From the NCBI GenBank assembly GCA_030762895.1, contig CM061070.1:102782759-102846758 (forward strand): a DNA stretch of 64,000 nucleotides, written 5' to 3'. Each line of letters begins with the position of its first letter. The first letter of the stretch is position 1. A program made the position numbers and the translations under genes. Below, in pieces: positions 47,071-58,534 of this stretch. The notes below the pieces were generated by a model, which did not search any database, was not told the DNA's origin, and worked only from the letters and a program-made list of their open reading frames with translations. Origin of the DNA: Sophora flavescens (Eukaryota; Streptophyta; Magnoliopsida; Fabales; Fabaceae).

Positions 47071-48630
47071 ATGATCATGACTTCTGGTTGTCCCTGCCCA
47101 TGGCCCTTCCTTCAGCCTCTTGCCCCAGCGCCTTTGCCTTCTTCTTCATCGCCTCCTTCTCTTCCTGCACAAAAGAAATCCTTCGCCCAGGCACTTTCCA
47201 ACTCTTTTGACATTCCTATAAGTCAGTTGCCCAAGCCACGACTGATAGGAGACACGTTCTCGATAAAAATCTCGGAAGAGGAATATAAGCTCGGATTAGA
47301 AAGCAGCAAAAACAGTTTGCATGGTCGTTTGATCCTTCAGAAAGGTAACCAGCCAATCAAATTTCAAGACTTGAGAGAAAAGCTATCGAAACTATGGAAC
47401 CCTATTGGTCATTGGCCCATGATTCCTTTAGGCAAAGGATATTACGAATTCAACTTTGCATCCTTGGAAGATTTGCGTAGTGTTTGGACTGTTGGATCCT
47501 GGAATCTGCAACCAGGCATGCTAAGGCTTTATCAATGGAGTCCAGATTTTAATCCGAATCTTCAAAAACAAACTCATGCTCAATCTTGGGTTAGAATTTA
47601 TGATCTGCCTATGGAGTATTGGAGGCCGAAAATTCTCTTTGAGATTGCAAATGGAATAGGCACTCCAATTGCTCTAGATGAATCTACAAAAAATAAAGTC
47701 TTTGGCCACTTTGCCAGAATTCTGGTTGATATTGATCTTTCTGGCCCTATCCCAAATGGTATCAGGGTTGAAAGGGAGGCTCATGCATTTTATGTTACAT
47801 TTGATTATGAAAGACTCCCCTCCTTTTGTTCATGCTGTCTCTCGATAGGGCATGCTGCTGGGGAATGCAAGAGAAACCTTAACAATCCTGCATCCCGAAA
47901 GGATCAGCCTTTAAACCAGAAACCAAGATCTGCATATGTTCCTAAACAGGCTAATGTCAGGAAATCAGATGTTGCTGACAGGGTTATCCCTGAGCATGTG
48001 ATTGGTGAAAAGGAAGTTTCTGGTCAGGATCCAATTAATTGTGGAAATCATGTTCATATCCACATTTCGGCTAATACTAATGGAGGTTTTCCAGAAATGA
48101 ATAATGCAGTAGTGCAGCAGATTGCCAATAATGCAGTGAATCTTCAAGGAATTCAGGAGGATGGGAACTCTTCTGATTATGATGAATCAATTCATCCGGA
48201 ATCTCCCCAGGCAGCCAGAGTTTTAACTGATCCTGGATTTCAGACTCCAATTGTTGGTGCAGAAAACATTGGAAATGGAGTGCAATCTATTAGTCATGTC
48301 TCTGAATCAATGGGTGGCATAGAACACAATGTCAATTCTATCCCCCAGAGTATTAATGCAGTTGTACCTTCTCTGGTGCATACCCTTCCTCATCAAGCTC
48401 AGCAGGATGTCAGGATTGTGTCTAAATTCTGGAGTAATGGTAGTGAGGAGGAAGACACTGATGTGGAAGAGGAATGCCTTGATGCTAATGTAGTTCAGCC
48501 AGAACAAGGTAACTTTGAAGTGTTCATTTCGAAATCTCAAAAGAAAAAACTGAGGAAAAAACAGATAGCCCTTGCAAAGGCTGGTAAAACAAAAGCCCGA
48601 AATAGGGCTGGTCCTAGTAATTTTGCATGA
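47071..48630 (+). CDS. L1 ORF1 protein (DUF4283 + CCHC zinc knuckle)
   Basis: An open 519-residue frame starting at ATG 47071. After a Pro/Ser-rich start, residues about 85-230 fit the DUF4283 domain found in plant L1 ORF1 and related proteins (LSKLWNPIGHW, MEYWRPKILFEIANGIGTP). A CX2CX4HX4C knuckle (CSCCLSIGHAAGEC) follows at about 257-270. The rest is Asn/Glu/Ser-rich and ends in a Lys-rich stretch. ORF1 proteins bind the LINE RNA and help form the RNP. The frame is intact although ORF2 is broken, so it may be recently dead or simply spared. Its stop (TGA 48628-48630) overlaps the ORF2 ATG at 48627. Confidence 0.85.
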   Translation: MIMTSGCPCPWPFLQPLAPAPLPSSSSPPSLPAQKKSFAQALSNSFDIPISQLPKPRLIGDTFSIKISEEEYKLGLESSKNSLHGRLILQKGNQPIKFQDLREKLSKLWNPIGHWPMIPLGKGYYEFNFASLEDLRSVWTVGSWNLQPGMLRLYQWSPDFNPNLQKQTHAQSWVRIYDLPMEYWRPKILFEIANGIGTPIALDESTKNKVFGHFARILVDIDLSGPIPNGIRVEREAHAFYVTFDYERLPSFCSCCLSIGHAAGECKRNLNNPASRKDQPLNQKPRSAYVPKQANVRKSDVADRVIPEHVIGEKEVSGQDPINCGNHVHIHISANTNGGFPEMNNAVVQQIANNAVNLQGIQEDGNSSDYDESIHPESPQAARVLTDPGFQTPIVGAENIGNGVQSISHVSESMGGIEHNVNSIPQSINAVVPSLVHTLPHQAQQDVRIVSKFWSNGSEEEDTDVEEECLDANVVQPEQGNFEVFISKSQKKKLRKKQIALAKAGKTKARNRAGPSNFA

Positions 48631-51600
48631 TGAAGTTTCTATTCTGGAATGTTAGAGGAATTGGCAACCTAGATACTAGGTTAGTTTTGAAGAAATTTCT
48701 GGTTTCAAATAAGCCTGAGCTAATCTTCATTGCTGAGCCTTGGATCAGCATTGCTCAATTCCCTGACAGGTTTTGGACAAAGCTTAATCTTAAAGTTTTT
48801 GCAGTTAATGATAGGAATTCCCTCTTGCCTAATCTTTGGTGCATCTGTCATGCAACATTGCAACCTTCTGTTATTGCTTGCTCTAACCAGCAGGTCTCCT
48901 TCTCATTAAAGATGGAATCTCAGGAAGTTTTCATTTCCGCTATATATGCTAGCACAAGTTATCACAAAAGAAGAGAGTTGTGGGCTGAACCGTTGGCTCT
49001 ACAGCAAGCAAATGATGGCCCATGGTGCTTCCTTGGTGATTACAATGTGGTCCTTGGTGCTCATGAGCAAAGGGGTGGTTGCTTGCCTTTGAGGATTGCT
49101 TCGGAGGAGTTTAAGCTATGGTCAGACAGCTGCCATCTATCCCACATTATGACCCGTGGTGCTCAGTTCACTTGGTCTAATGGCAGAAGAGGTAATGCTC
49201 TAACAGAGAAAAGGCTTGATAGAGTGGTTTGCAATGACAAATGGCTTAATTACTGGTCTAGTGTTGCTTGCTGCACACTCCTTAGAAGCAAATCGGATCA
49301 TTTTCCCTTGCTTTTGTCTTTGAAGAAAGAGGATAATAACTTTAGTTCTTCTTTTAAATTCATGAAGATGTGGGCTTCAAACCCTGACTGCACTAGGATA
49401 ATTGAAGAGGTTTGGAGTTCTGGGGTAATAGGATGTCCTATGTTCATACTGTCTCAGAAACTAAAACTGTTGAAAGGGAGATTAAAAAGCTGGAACAAAG
49501 ACTCTTTTGGAAATGTGAACATCAAAGTTGATTCTGCTATGGCTAAGGTTGACAGCATTCAGCAAATAATCAATTCTTCAGGAATGACTGATATGCTATT
49601 TGAGCAAGAAAAGCAGGCCCAAATTGATCTGCAAAATGCTTTGCACTACCAAGAAGAATTCTGGAAGGAAAAATCCAGATTGGATTGGCACATTCAAGGT
49701 GATAGGAACACTGAATTCTTCCTTAGGGTCACCAAGATTAGGAATGTCTCAAAGCAAATCTCCATGCTCAGAAAAGATGATCAAGTTCTGCTTGATGCAA
49801 AGGATATAAAGGATCATGTATTGAACTATTACACTGAGCTGTTCAGTACTGAAAATCAGTGCAGGGACAATGGCTTAGTTGACAGAATTGTAAATCCTAT
49901 GGTATCTAGAGAAGACAATCTAATGCTAACAAATCTGCCCTCCCTTGAAGAAGTGAAAAATGTTGTATTTCCCTAAATGGCAGTGGTGCTCCAGGGCCGG
50001 ATGGATTTGGGGGCTTCTTCTTTCAAAATTATTGGGAAATTGTTCAGCATGATGTTTGCAAAGCAGTTATTCAGTTTTTTGAGCAGGGCTGGTTGCTGCC
50101 AAACCTAAACTCAAATCTGTTGGTTCTAATCCCTAAGACTCAAGGTGCTGATAGAGTGGAGGAATTTAGGCCTATTGCCTTGGCTAACTTCCAGTTCAAA
50201 ATCATCACTAAAGTCTTAGCAGACAGGCTGGCTAAGGTTGCACCAAAGATTGTCTCTGATAATCAAAAAGGTTTTATACAAGGTAGGTATATTACCGATT
50301 GTCTCTGCATTGCATTAGAGTGTGTAAATATGCTGGATAAAAGGGCTTTTGGTGGTAATTTAGCCTTGAAGATTGATGTCAAGAAGGCTTTTGACACCAT
50401 GAACAGGTCTTTCCTTTTGAAGGTCCTTCATTCTTTTGGTTTTGATGCCAAGTTCTGCCAGTGGATAGAGACTATTCTGAAATCAGCTAAACTCTCTATT
50501 GGTGTCAATGGCAAGTCAGTTGGTTTTTTCTCTTGTAAGAGGGGAGTTAGGTAGGGTGATCCCTTGTCACCTCTTCTATTTTGTATTGCAAAAGATGTAT
50601 TGAGCAGGGCCTTATGCAAGTTGGTTCAAGAAGGTAAGCTCAAAACAATGGTTGGCCCTAGAGGCTTCAGTCCTCCTAGTCATATCTTATATGCGGATGA
50701 CATTCTCCTCTTTTGCAGAGCTTCCACTCAGAATTTGTCCATGTTAATGTCTCTCTTTAAGGAGTATGAAGAGGCTTCTGGTCAAATGGTTAACACTCAA
50801 AAATCCAAGTTTTATGCAGGTAACATTCCTGTCAACAGAATGTCTTCCATTGCCAATGTTTTAGGATTCAATGCTGGTAGGTTTCCTTTCACATATCTTG
50901 GGTTGCCTATGTTCAAAGGTAAGCCAAGGAAATCCTACTTGCAGTCCATTGCAGATAGGATCAGGTCCAAACTAGCCTCATGGAAAGGTAGTATGTTGTC
51001 AATCATGGGCAGAATACAACTAGTCAAATCTGTGATTACTGGTATGATGTTGTATAGCTTTCAGGTTTATTCATGGCCTTCTAGCTTGTTGAAATCCATT
51101 GACTGCTGGCTGAGAAACTTCATCTGGTCTGGCAATACAGAAATCAAAAAAACTGTGACAGTGGCTTGGCACAAAATGTGCAAACCTGAGGCTGAGGGAG
51201 GTCTTGGTCTTAGATCTTTAAGATCTATTAACAATGCTTCTATGCTCAAGCTGTGCTGGGATTTCACCTCTTCCTCTGAGCAGTGGGACTGTCTTCTGAG
51301 AGCAAGAGTTTTGAGAAAAAACACAGTGATCCAATACTCTATCTCCTCCTCAATCTGGACTGGAATCAAGCCTCACCTGAACACAGTTCTGGAAAACTCA
51401 TCCTGGATGCTTGGTGATGGATCTGATATCAACTTTTGGAATGATGTATGGTTGTCTAAACCCTTTAACTCCTTGCTAGCTTTACCAGCTCAATTACAAT
51501 CTTCCTTAAAAGCAAAGGTTAAGGACTTCTTGTACAATAACTCCTGGAATATACCAAGCATTATTTTACAACACTGCCCAGCTATTGCTGAAGAACTCAT

Positions 51601-52693
51601 GCACATCAGCATACCTTCTTTTCCTTGTAAGGACACCCGTGTGTGGTGTAGAAGTGAATCGGGCTCTCTAACACTGAAGGATGCCTATCAGTTCCTTCAC
51701 AGCAATGGACAAGCTGTTTCTTGGGCCAAATCCCTTTGGATTAACTGTGTTCCTCCTTCCATTTCCTTCTTGGTTTGGAGAATCCTTCATAACCGTATGC
51801 CTACTGATGATAATCTTTGGGCCAATGGCTGCATGGTTGTCTCTAGATGCAATTTATGTGGTTGTAGTTATGAAACAACTGCTCACCTATTCTTTCAATG
51901 TGCCTTTGCTAAGAATTTGTGGTCCTGGCTGAGCAACACAATTAGCTTGACTATTGATACTACCTCAATGCTTACTGTTTTATCAATCTGTGAGCATCAA
52001 TGGAGCTCTCAAGTAAAGGACCTTTTGACTGCTGCAATATCAAGCATCATCTGGGCAATTTGGCACTGTAGAAATAAATCAAGGTTTGATGACAGAACCA
52101 TCCCTTTGCAGGTTGCCAAAAACCTGATCCTTGCTAAGGTTAGCCTTGCGGGTAACTTGAGCAATGGCACAACTTCTGCATCCTCACAGGAGCTTAGGAT
52201 ATTAAATGAGTTTTGAGTCAGCTGCCATCATAACCGTGCTCCCCAAATCACTAAAGTTAGATGGCATCCTCCTCCCTGTTACTGGGTCAAGTGCAACACG
52301 GATGGGGCTGCTAGAGGTGCTCCGGGTCCTTCTGCTTGTGGTGGCATTTTTCGTGATCATAGTGCTGCAACTCTTGGTTGCTTTGCAGCCAACCTTGGTG
52401 TCAATACAGCTTTTTATGCGGAATGTGACGCTCAAATGGTCATAGCTGCAATCTCCTCTCCATCAATGGTTCCTTGGAAACTTAGGAATAGATGGAACAA
52501 TTGCATGTCCATTATAAGGGATATGCGTTTTGGCTCCTCCCATATCTTTCGTGAAGGCAACACTTGTGCAGATAAAATTGCCAATCATGGTTTGTTGATT
52601 AATGGTTTTTTTTGGTGGGATTTAATCCCTAGTTTCATTAGGGATGATTTCCATAATAATAGAATAGGTCTCCCTAATTTTCGCTTTAGGTGA
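48627..52693 (+). pseudogene. L1 ORF2 (endonuclease-RT-RNase H), three breaks
   Basis: It opens MMKFLFWNVRGIGN, with apurinic-like endonuclease motifs GDYNVVLGAHEQRGG and RLDRVV...SDHFPLLLS. RT follows, with FRPIALANFQFKIITKVLADR, an intact YADD (50690-50701), then a Cys/His zf-RVT-type region (CNLCGCSYETTAHLFFQC) and an RNase H domain (CNTDGAARGAPGPSACGG ... IFREGNTCADKIANHG). Breaks: a one-base loss near 49970 (VVF to LNGSGAPGPDGF), TAG at 50552-50554 where GVRQGDPLSP is expected, and TGA at 52214-52216 before RNase H. A short part of RNase H also seems deleted near 52420. It would not support retrotransposition. Confidence 0.9.
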
Positions 52694-52875
52694 TTTCATG
52701 GGTTTGGTTATGCCCCCCATGCTCTTGTATTGTTTGATTTTCTTCTTTTTTAATAAATTGGGGTGTGCTGCATATGATGGATAGTGGCTAAGGTGCCAAC
52801 CTAGTTGGGATGTTAGTCTCTATTGTGATGTTTTTGCATGGCTCCTTATTTAAAAAAAAATCTTACATCCATCTG

Positions 52876-53395
52876 AAATCCGTCCGAAAATTTCGGACGG
52901 ATTTCACACGGATTTGTTATTTTTTATATTTTCCTTGATTTATCTTACATCCGTATGAAATCCGTCCTAAAATTTCGGATGGATTTCACACGGAATTTGT
53001 ATTTTTTATATTTTCCTTGATTTATCTTACATCCGTCTGAAATCCGTCCGAAAATTTCGAACGGATTTCACACGGATTGTGTTATTTTTTATATTTCTTA
53101 CATCCATCTGAAATCCATCCGAAAATTTCGGACGGATTTCACACGGAATTTGTTGTTTTTTATATTTTCCTTGATTTATCTTACATCCGTCTGAAATCCA
53201 TCCGAAAATTTCGGACGGATTTCACACGGATTGTGTTATTTTGTTTATATTTCTTACATCCGTCTGAAATCTGTCCGAAAATTTCAGACGGATTTCACAC
53301 GGATTGTTATTTTGTTTATATTTCTTACATCCGTCCGAAAATTTCGGACGGATTTCACACGGAATTTGTTATTTTTTATATTTTCCTGGAAAAAA
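52876..53395. repeat. CACTA left subterminal array, part displaced by the LINE
   Basis: About seven units of CTTACATCCGTCTGAAATCC ... TTTCGGACGGATTTCACACGG spaced by AT-rich TTATTTTTTATATTTTCCTTG. Unit lengths vary (about 60-90 bp). It continues the array at 46700-46953 across the LINE. Confidence 0.85.
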
Positions 53396-53539
53396 GGATT
53401 AAATAATTTATCCTATAAATATGATTAAAATATTTGATCTGAATAGATTTAAAAGTAAACAAGATTTATGAAAAAAAATTAAAAAACATATTTAGACTAA
53501 TAAAATGAAATCAATCCCTATTAAAGCAATCCGTACCGG

Positions 53540-54170
53540 TTTAGTTTGAGTAATTAAATTACTCTCTTCAAATTATTTTATTGGGTGCGTTAGCACTGAC
53601 TTATTTCAGTGAATGAACGCTTACTTGACAATAATTTATGTTATTGTCACTATTATTACGTTAAATATTACGCTTATCGTCGCTCCACCGCGGTAAGCAC
53701 CGCGCGCCGCCGCCTCCATGGTGGTTCCCACAATGTGAGTCATCTTAATCTCTTCCTTCTTCCTTGGTCTTACACTATGATTTAGTGCAATTAGGACTCT
53801 TAATTGATGATTCCCAAGTTCTCTTTCATGATCCTTTAATCAAAACAAAGTTTCCTCGAAGGTTATTGTGAAGCGTAAGCTCCAAACATGATTTTCTTTG
53901 AAAATAACCTTGTTTGGTAATAAGATTAAGTGTTTAGATCAAATTAGAATGTGTTTTTGGTCATGTGTAATTGATTTCTTGATTTCTGATTGTTGCGCGT
54001 TGTTTGATTCCCTCTCTGAGACGTTTGACACGGCTATGCTTGCTTGATGGAGTAGATAATTACACTCTTGGAGCTAACGTGAGCATTAAGACGAGGATCC
54101 TTTACTTGTCTTCAAAGGTAAGGGGAGCTTGCCTAGGGATATTCAATAACTATATGCATGTGTGTATGTG
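53540..54170 (+). mobile_element. Internally deleted fragment of chromovirus-like LTR
   Basis: 53545-53672 matches 54650-54775, and 53777-54150 matches 55806-56165, both in the solo LTR that follows. The intervening ~1 kb is replaced by about 100 bp of GC-rich sequence (CCACCGCGGTAAGCACC). So this is a second, deleted copy of the same LTR family. No ends or TSD are seen. 54171-54577 beyond it shows no recognisable gene. Confidence 0.7.
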
Positions 54171-54577
54171 TGTAATTGAGTGTTGTGAATATTATTGTGA
54201 TATTGAGCCAATACTTGAATAAAAATCCTAATTCTTCTTTGTTTATTTTCAATTACATGTAATGAGTGTTGCAATAACTCATGGACTGATGCAAGATCTA
54301 GGAAAACATATGTCCTGTTTGATGGGTGGATGGGTGGAGTTTCCAAGTTTCTTCTTTCATTTTGTTTGCTAATTGCTATTCTATGCAGAGAGAGAAAGTG
54401 AGAATGAGTTAGAGAGAGAGATAGGAATAAGAAAAACAAAGGAGGGTTATTGAAGTTTGAAGATAGGTGCTGCAAAAAAATAAAATAAAACAAAAGGAAA
54501 ATGATATAAATGAAATGAAAATGGGATGATGTTGTTTCTCTGCTAATGCTGTACATGTAGCAGATTTTGGCTGGTTG

Positions 54578-57384
54578 TGTAACACCCTAGTTTTTACACA
54601 TATGATTAATTATTTTATTTGGTTGTTTAAGTTTATTTTGTTATGTGGTTTAGTTGAGTAATTAAATTACTCTCTTCAAATTATTTTATTGGGTGCGTTA
54701 GCACTGATTTATTTAAGTGAATGCACGCTTACTAGACAATAAGTTACATTATTGTCACTATTATTACCAATACAGAAAAATATTTTAAATAATAAGATTA
54801 AGAGAAAAGAATTTTCATATTTTCATTCTATTTAATTTTACAGTTGAAAATAAACTGGTTTGACATTTATCGGAGATTAAATTTTGGACTGAGTATTTTC
54901 TTAGTTGACCAGTTCAACTGTTAATCTTTACTCTAATTTGAATTTCGAAATCATATATTTATCAATCTTTATTTTTAGATTCCAAAAAAAGTAAAAACAT
55001 GATTATTTTAGGCTTAATATTTATCACTCATTTTATACCTATTACTAAATAATTAACTTAAAAACCTAACTTTCTCATTTCTCTCTCTCTCTCGACGCCT
55101 CTCCCTCACTTTCTCTTTTCTTTCTCTACTTCTCCTTCTTTCTCCCATCTTCTTCTTCTTCCCCACTTCTTCTCCCCCCAAACTCAGCTCCTCCCTCTTC
55201 CTTCCTGACTGGTTCGCGCCGCCACTAGGGAGGCCAACGTCCGGCCACTGCTCAGAGCAAGGGGTAGGTTGCGTGCTTCTGTTCTCCTCCTACGCGTTCT
55301 GTTCAAGCGTGCCTCAGTTCTCTGCTGTCACTGCCACGGTGAGCTCTTCTGGTCGCCGTTTATGGTGTTTCCACCATAGTTTAGGTTGTTGATCCTTCTT
55401 TTCTCTTCCTTTGAAGCTTAACTCTTTTTTCTTTTTGATTTTGGTGGCTGTACAGAAAACATGTTGCCGTTCTCCGCCCCTACTGTCGTGCCGTCCACCG
55501 TCACCACCACCTTGGGTCGTCGTCGCAGTGCCTTTTCCTTCATCTTGGGTAAGTGTTTACCCTTAATCTCTTCTAGATTGAAAATCCCCAAATTGATTTT
55601 GAAACCCTAACCCTAACCCTTTGGTTTCAGATTTTAATCTTAAAATTAAACCTTGTTTTATGAAATTGGGAATGTGAATTAGTGTTTCCCTAAACCAATT
55701 TCATTATTCTTTTATTAAAATGAGTTTTCCCCAAATTGTATTTAGGAGCCCTAAACCCCCAATTTGATTTTATTTGAATTTGGTTCTGTTTTTGTGAAAT
55801 TAATTATGATTTAGTGCAATTAGGACTCTTAATTGATGATTCCCAAGTTCATTTTCATGATCCTTTAATCAAAACAAAGTTTCCTCAAAAGGGTATTGCG
55901 AAGCGTAAGCTCCAAACATGATTTTCTTTGAAAATAACCTTGTTTGGTAATAAGATAAAGTGTTTAGATCAAATTAAAATGTGTGTTTGACCATGTGTAA
56001 TTGATTTCTTGATTTCTGGTTGTTGCGCGTTGTGGGATTCCCTCTCTGAGACGTTTGACACGGCTATGCTTGCTTGATGGAGTAGATAGTTACACGCTTG
56101 GAGCTAACGTGAGCATTAAGACGAGGATCCTTTACTTGTCTTCAAAGGTAAGGGGAGACTGCCTGAGGGATTTTCGGTAACTGCATGCTATTTGTGTGTC
56201 GTATTTGAGTTTATCTGTTGTGATGTGTGGTGTCAAATTAAATTGTTAAATGACTGTTATGTGGTTTTTAATGTTTTCTATGAAAGCATGATTATACTAT
56301 GATGTATGGATATCTGCTATGTGTGGATTATCTGTTGGTTGGTTGATTGACTGAGAAGCCTGACATTGGTCAGTGCTCAATTAAATTAAAGATAAAAGCG
56401 TTGAAATGGTTATTTGAACTTTGCCATATCGGGCATTGATTCTGCATTAATTGACAACTAGAGCCTGATCAGCTCATTTATTTGTTGGTTGGAGCTCCGG
56501 AGATTAGGTCTCAAAGTTAGTTGTGGAATATTGAAGTGTCATGGTTTTTAAAACGGGTACGACTGTCGGGTATGAAACCCTTTGATAAATATATTGTTTA
56601 TCTTTGAATATTCGTGTTAAATGGTAATTGAGAGTCGTGCATGTGGTTATCGTATTTAAATCCATATATTGGTATCTCACCCTTATAGACATATCAGGTT
56701 TTCTCCTGGTTCGCTATTGTACCCTGGGTGCTTTAGTACAGATGATGCAGAGGAGTCTTCCTAAGTCATTCAGAGGCTTAGATCTGGTTATTTGATGAAG
56801 TACTTGATTGTGGAAGGATCACGTGAGTTTTCTCAGGAATAACTTTTAGAATGACCAGCTTAGGGTTTGAAACTTAGATTATTTTTGATAGTATGTATGA
56901 GTATGGCTCTGAGAGCCTTTATTTTAAAATGGAATGTTTATGGCTCGGAGAGCATATCTTTTGAATGAAAATCTAAGCTGTTCTTTTTGGTCTTGTACAG
57001 CTTATTGATATAACTATATTTTTTTTAGCATATTACTGCCTGGTTGTATTTGAGGTAACTGGAATTCTGGAATGAAACTGTAATTATTTTAGCAGGTGTT
57101 CTTTTATCTGGGATGTCCGAATTACAGAGGAAACTCTGTCGAAATTTTCGTAAAAATACTAGCTTTTATTCAAGTATATTCTTTAAATTAAATAGGCTTG
57201 CCAGGCTATGATAGTAAGTCTGTGTGCCGATCAAGGCTTAGGTGTGGAGTCGTGACAAAATTTTTATACCCAATTTCAGACACTTATGTACTTATATAAA
57301 ATATTTTCCGAAAGCACCAGTAAATTATCTTTTAATTTAAATTCCGCATGTGTTACGTAAGTAATACCTAGTGGGGGTGTTATA
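54578..57384 (+). mobile_element. Solo chromovirus-like LTR, 2.8 kb
   Basis: It starts TGTAACACCCTAG and ends CTAGTGGGGGTGTTATA, flanked by the 5-bp duplication GGTTG (54573-54577, 57385-57389). A CT-rich leader (55080-55200) and GC-rich gene-like stretch follow the promoter-side region. The phrase ATTGAAGTGTCATG followed by GAAACCCTTTGATA also occurs in the 34874 LTR (38217-38272), so the families are related. Before its end GGTGCTTTAG is followed by a very short acidic frame (TDDAEESS, stop). Confidence 0.88.
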
Positions 57385-57389
57385 GGTTG

Positions 57390-57880
57390 CAACCTCCTTA
57401 TTTTTAGGCTTTGCTGTTTCACTTTATTTTGCTTTTAGTTTTTGGCATCTAGCTTTTAGTTCTTTATTTTGCTTTTAGCTTTTAGTTCTTGATATCTGAT
57501 TTCTGTTGAATGTTCATTTGCGCAGATTGAAAAGCCCTTGCAAAGACATGGAGGCAGGCTTGAGCACAATGAGACTTATTGTGGTTCCTGTTTGCACCTA
57601 AAAAGTTAAAGGACCATATAGATGTTTAAATACAGTTTTTGAGATGTTGTTCCTGATCCTCTTTTATATATAGGTCCGCATTGGGCAATACTTAAATGGG
57701 ATTTATATACTATTGTTTGTACTTGTTAGCCGTCCATTGTCTGTAGCTTGTTCTAAGGCTATAAGTTGATGTTTGATGCTAAAGCATAATAGTAGTATGT
57801 TTTTCAAAAATGTTTGATGTTTGATGATTCTTATCCCCTTTGGACATATGGCTTTTCAAAAATCATCCATAGAATGCGCG
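57390..57880. other. CACTA interior, no gene seen
   Basis: T-rich non-coding sequence with a duplicated CTTTATTTTGCTTTTAG phrase near 57421-57480. No gene or element end is recognised. Confidence 0.4.
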
Positions 57881-58062
57881 TCACCGCCGTGATGGGCATC
57901 ACGGTCTGGCCATGACAGCTTCTGCCTTGAATGTTGCTTCACTAAATGGTCTGTCACGGCCGTGATGGGTATCACGACCTGGCCGTGACAGATTCTGCCT
58001 AGAAAGGGTCTGGCTCAGTTGACATGTCACGGCCGTGATGGGCATCACGGCCTGGTCGTGAC
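57881..58062. repeat. Three GC-rich palindromic tandem units
   Basis: Units at 57881-57917, 57953-57990 and 58026-58062 read TCACGGCCGTGA, then a six-base spacer, then TCACGGCCTGGCCGTGACA, with a few changes. Unit starts are 72-73 bp apart. Each unit is a pair of self-complementary motifs about 18-19 bp apart. The same layout occurs with different sequence in the LTR at 59015-59358. Confidence 0.8.
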
Positions 58063-58084
58063 AGATTATGACTTTTCATTCTTC

Positions 58085-58531
58085 CGTGTGAAATCCGTGC
58101 CAAATCCGTTGGAAAACAAAAATAAATCTGTTCGAAATCCGTCCGAACAATAACCAACAAAATCACAACATCCGTCCCATATCCGTTGGAAAACAAAAAT
58201 AAATCTGTCCGAAATCCGTCCGAACAATAACCAACAAAATCACAACATTTGTCCCAAATCCGTTGGAAAACAAAAATAAATTTATCCGAAATCCGTCCGA
58301 ACAATAACCAAAATCCGGATTTCCACATTGTCCATATTCCGTCCGCAATCCGTCTGTAAATATTTTCGGACAGAATTTGGGACGGATTTTATAATTTCCA
58401 ACGAGGCTTTTTCAGACGGGTGCCATTCCATCCGAAATCCGTCCGAAATGAATTATCTGTCCGAAATCCGTCCAATTTTCGTCCGAAATCCGTCTGAAAT
58501 TCTGTCTGAAAAAGATGGATTTCTAGTAGTG
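58085..58531. repeat. CACTA right subterminal array
   Basis: Three near-identical units of about 70 bp (AAATCCGTCCGAACAATAAC, then TCCGTTGGAAAACAAAAATA) are followed by CCGTCCGAAATCCGTCTG repeats up to the TTTCTAGTAGTG end. Confidence 0.85.
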
Positions 58532-58534
58532 ATA

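Larger units (their letters stand above)
46970..52859 (+). mobile_element. L1-type LINE, ~5.9 kb, near full length
   Basis: ORF1 and ORF2 overlap by four bases and the element ends in a short A-run (A9). It is flanked by ATCTTACATCCGTCTG (46954-46969) and ATCTTACATCCATCTG (52860-52875), a 16-bp target duplication with one mismatch. The target is the CACTA subterminal array, whose repeats continue on both sides. Features match plant L1 elements (DUF4283 and CCHC in ORF1; endonuclease, RT, zf-RVT-like and RNase H in ORF2). Confidence 0.92.
46686..58531. mobile_element. Non-autonomous CACTA (En/Spm) element, 11.8 kb
   Basis: The left end CACTACTAGAAA and the right end TTTCTAGTAGTG are inverted, with a 3-bp duplication ATA on both sides (46683-46685, 58532-58534). 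Arrays of CCGTCCGAAAATTTCGGACGG-type repeats lie inside both ends. The element interrupts gag of the gypsy element; gag motifs read through if it is removed. No TNPA/TNPD-type transposase frame is present. Much of the length is later insertions: an L1 (46970-52859) and LTR sequences (53540-54170, 54578-57384). Its own sequence is about 3 kb, mostly terminal arrays. Confidence 0.92.

Noticed and set aside
52876..53395. Regularly spaced repeats resembling a CRISPR array
   Set aside because: These are the palindromic subterminal repeats of a plant CACTA element. Units vary in length, spacers are AT-rich and repetitive, and the genome is eukaryotic.
54143..54556. 137-codon minus-strand frame
   Set aside because: Composition (Phe/His/Ser/Leu runs) reflects GA-rich plus-strand sequence near an LTR; no similarity or splice context.
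55601..55620. CCCTAACCCTAACCCT, telomere-like repeats
   Set aside because: Only about three units, inside a solo LTR. No longer interstitial telomeric array is present, so no structural meaning is claimed.
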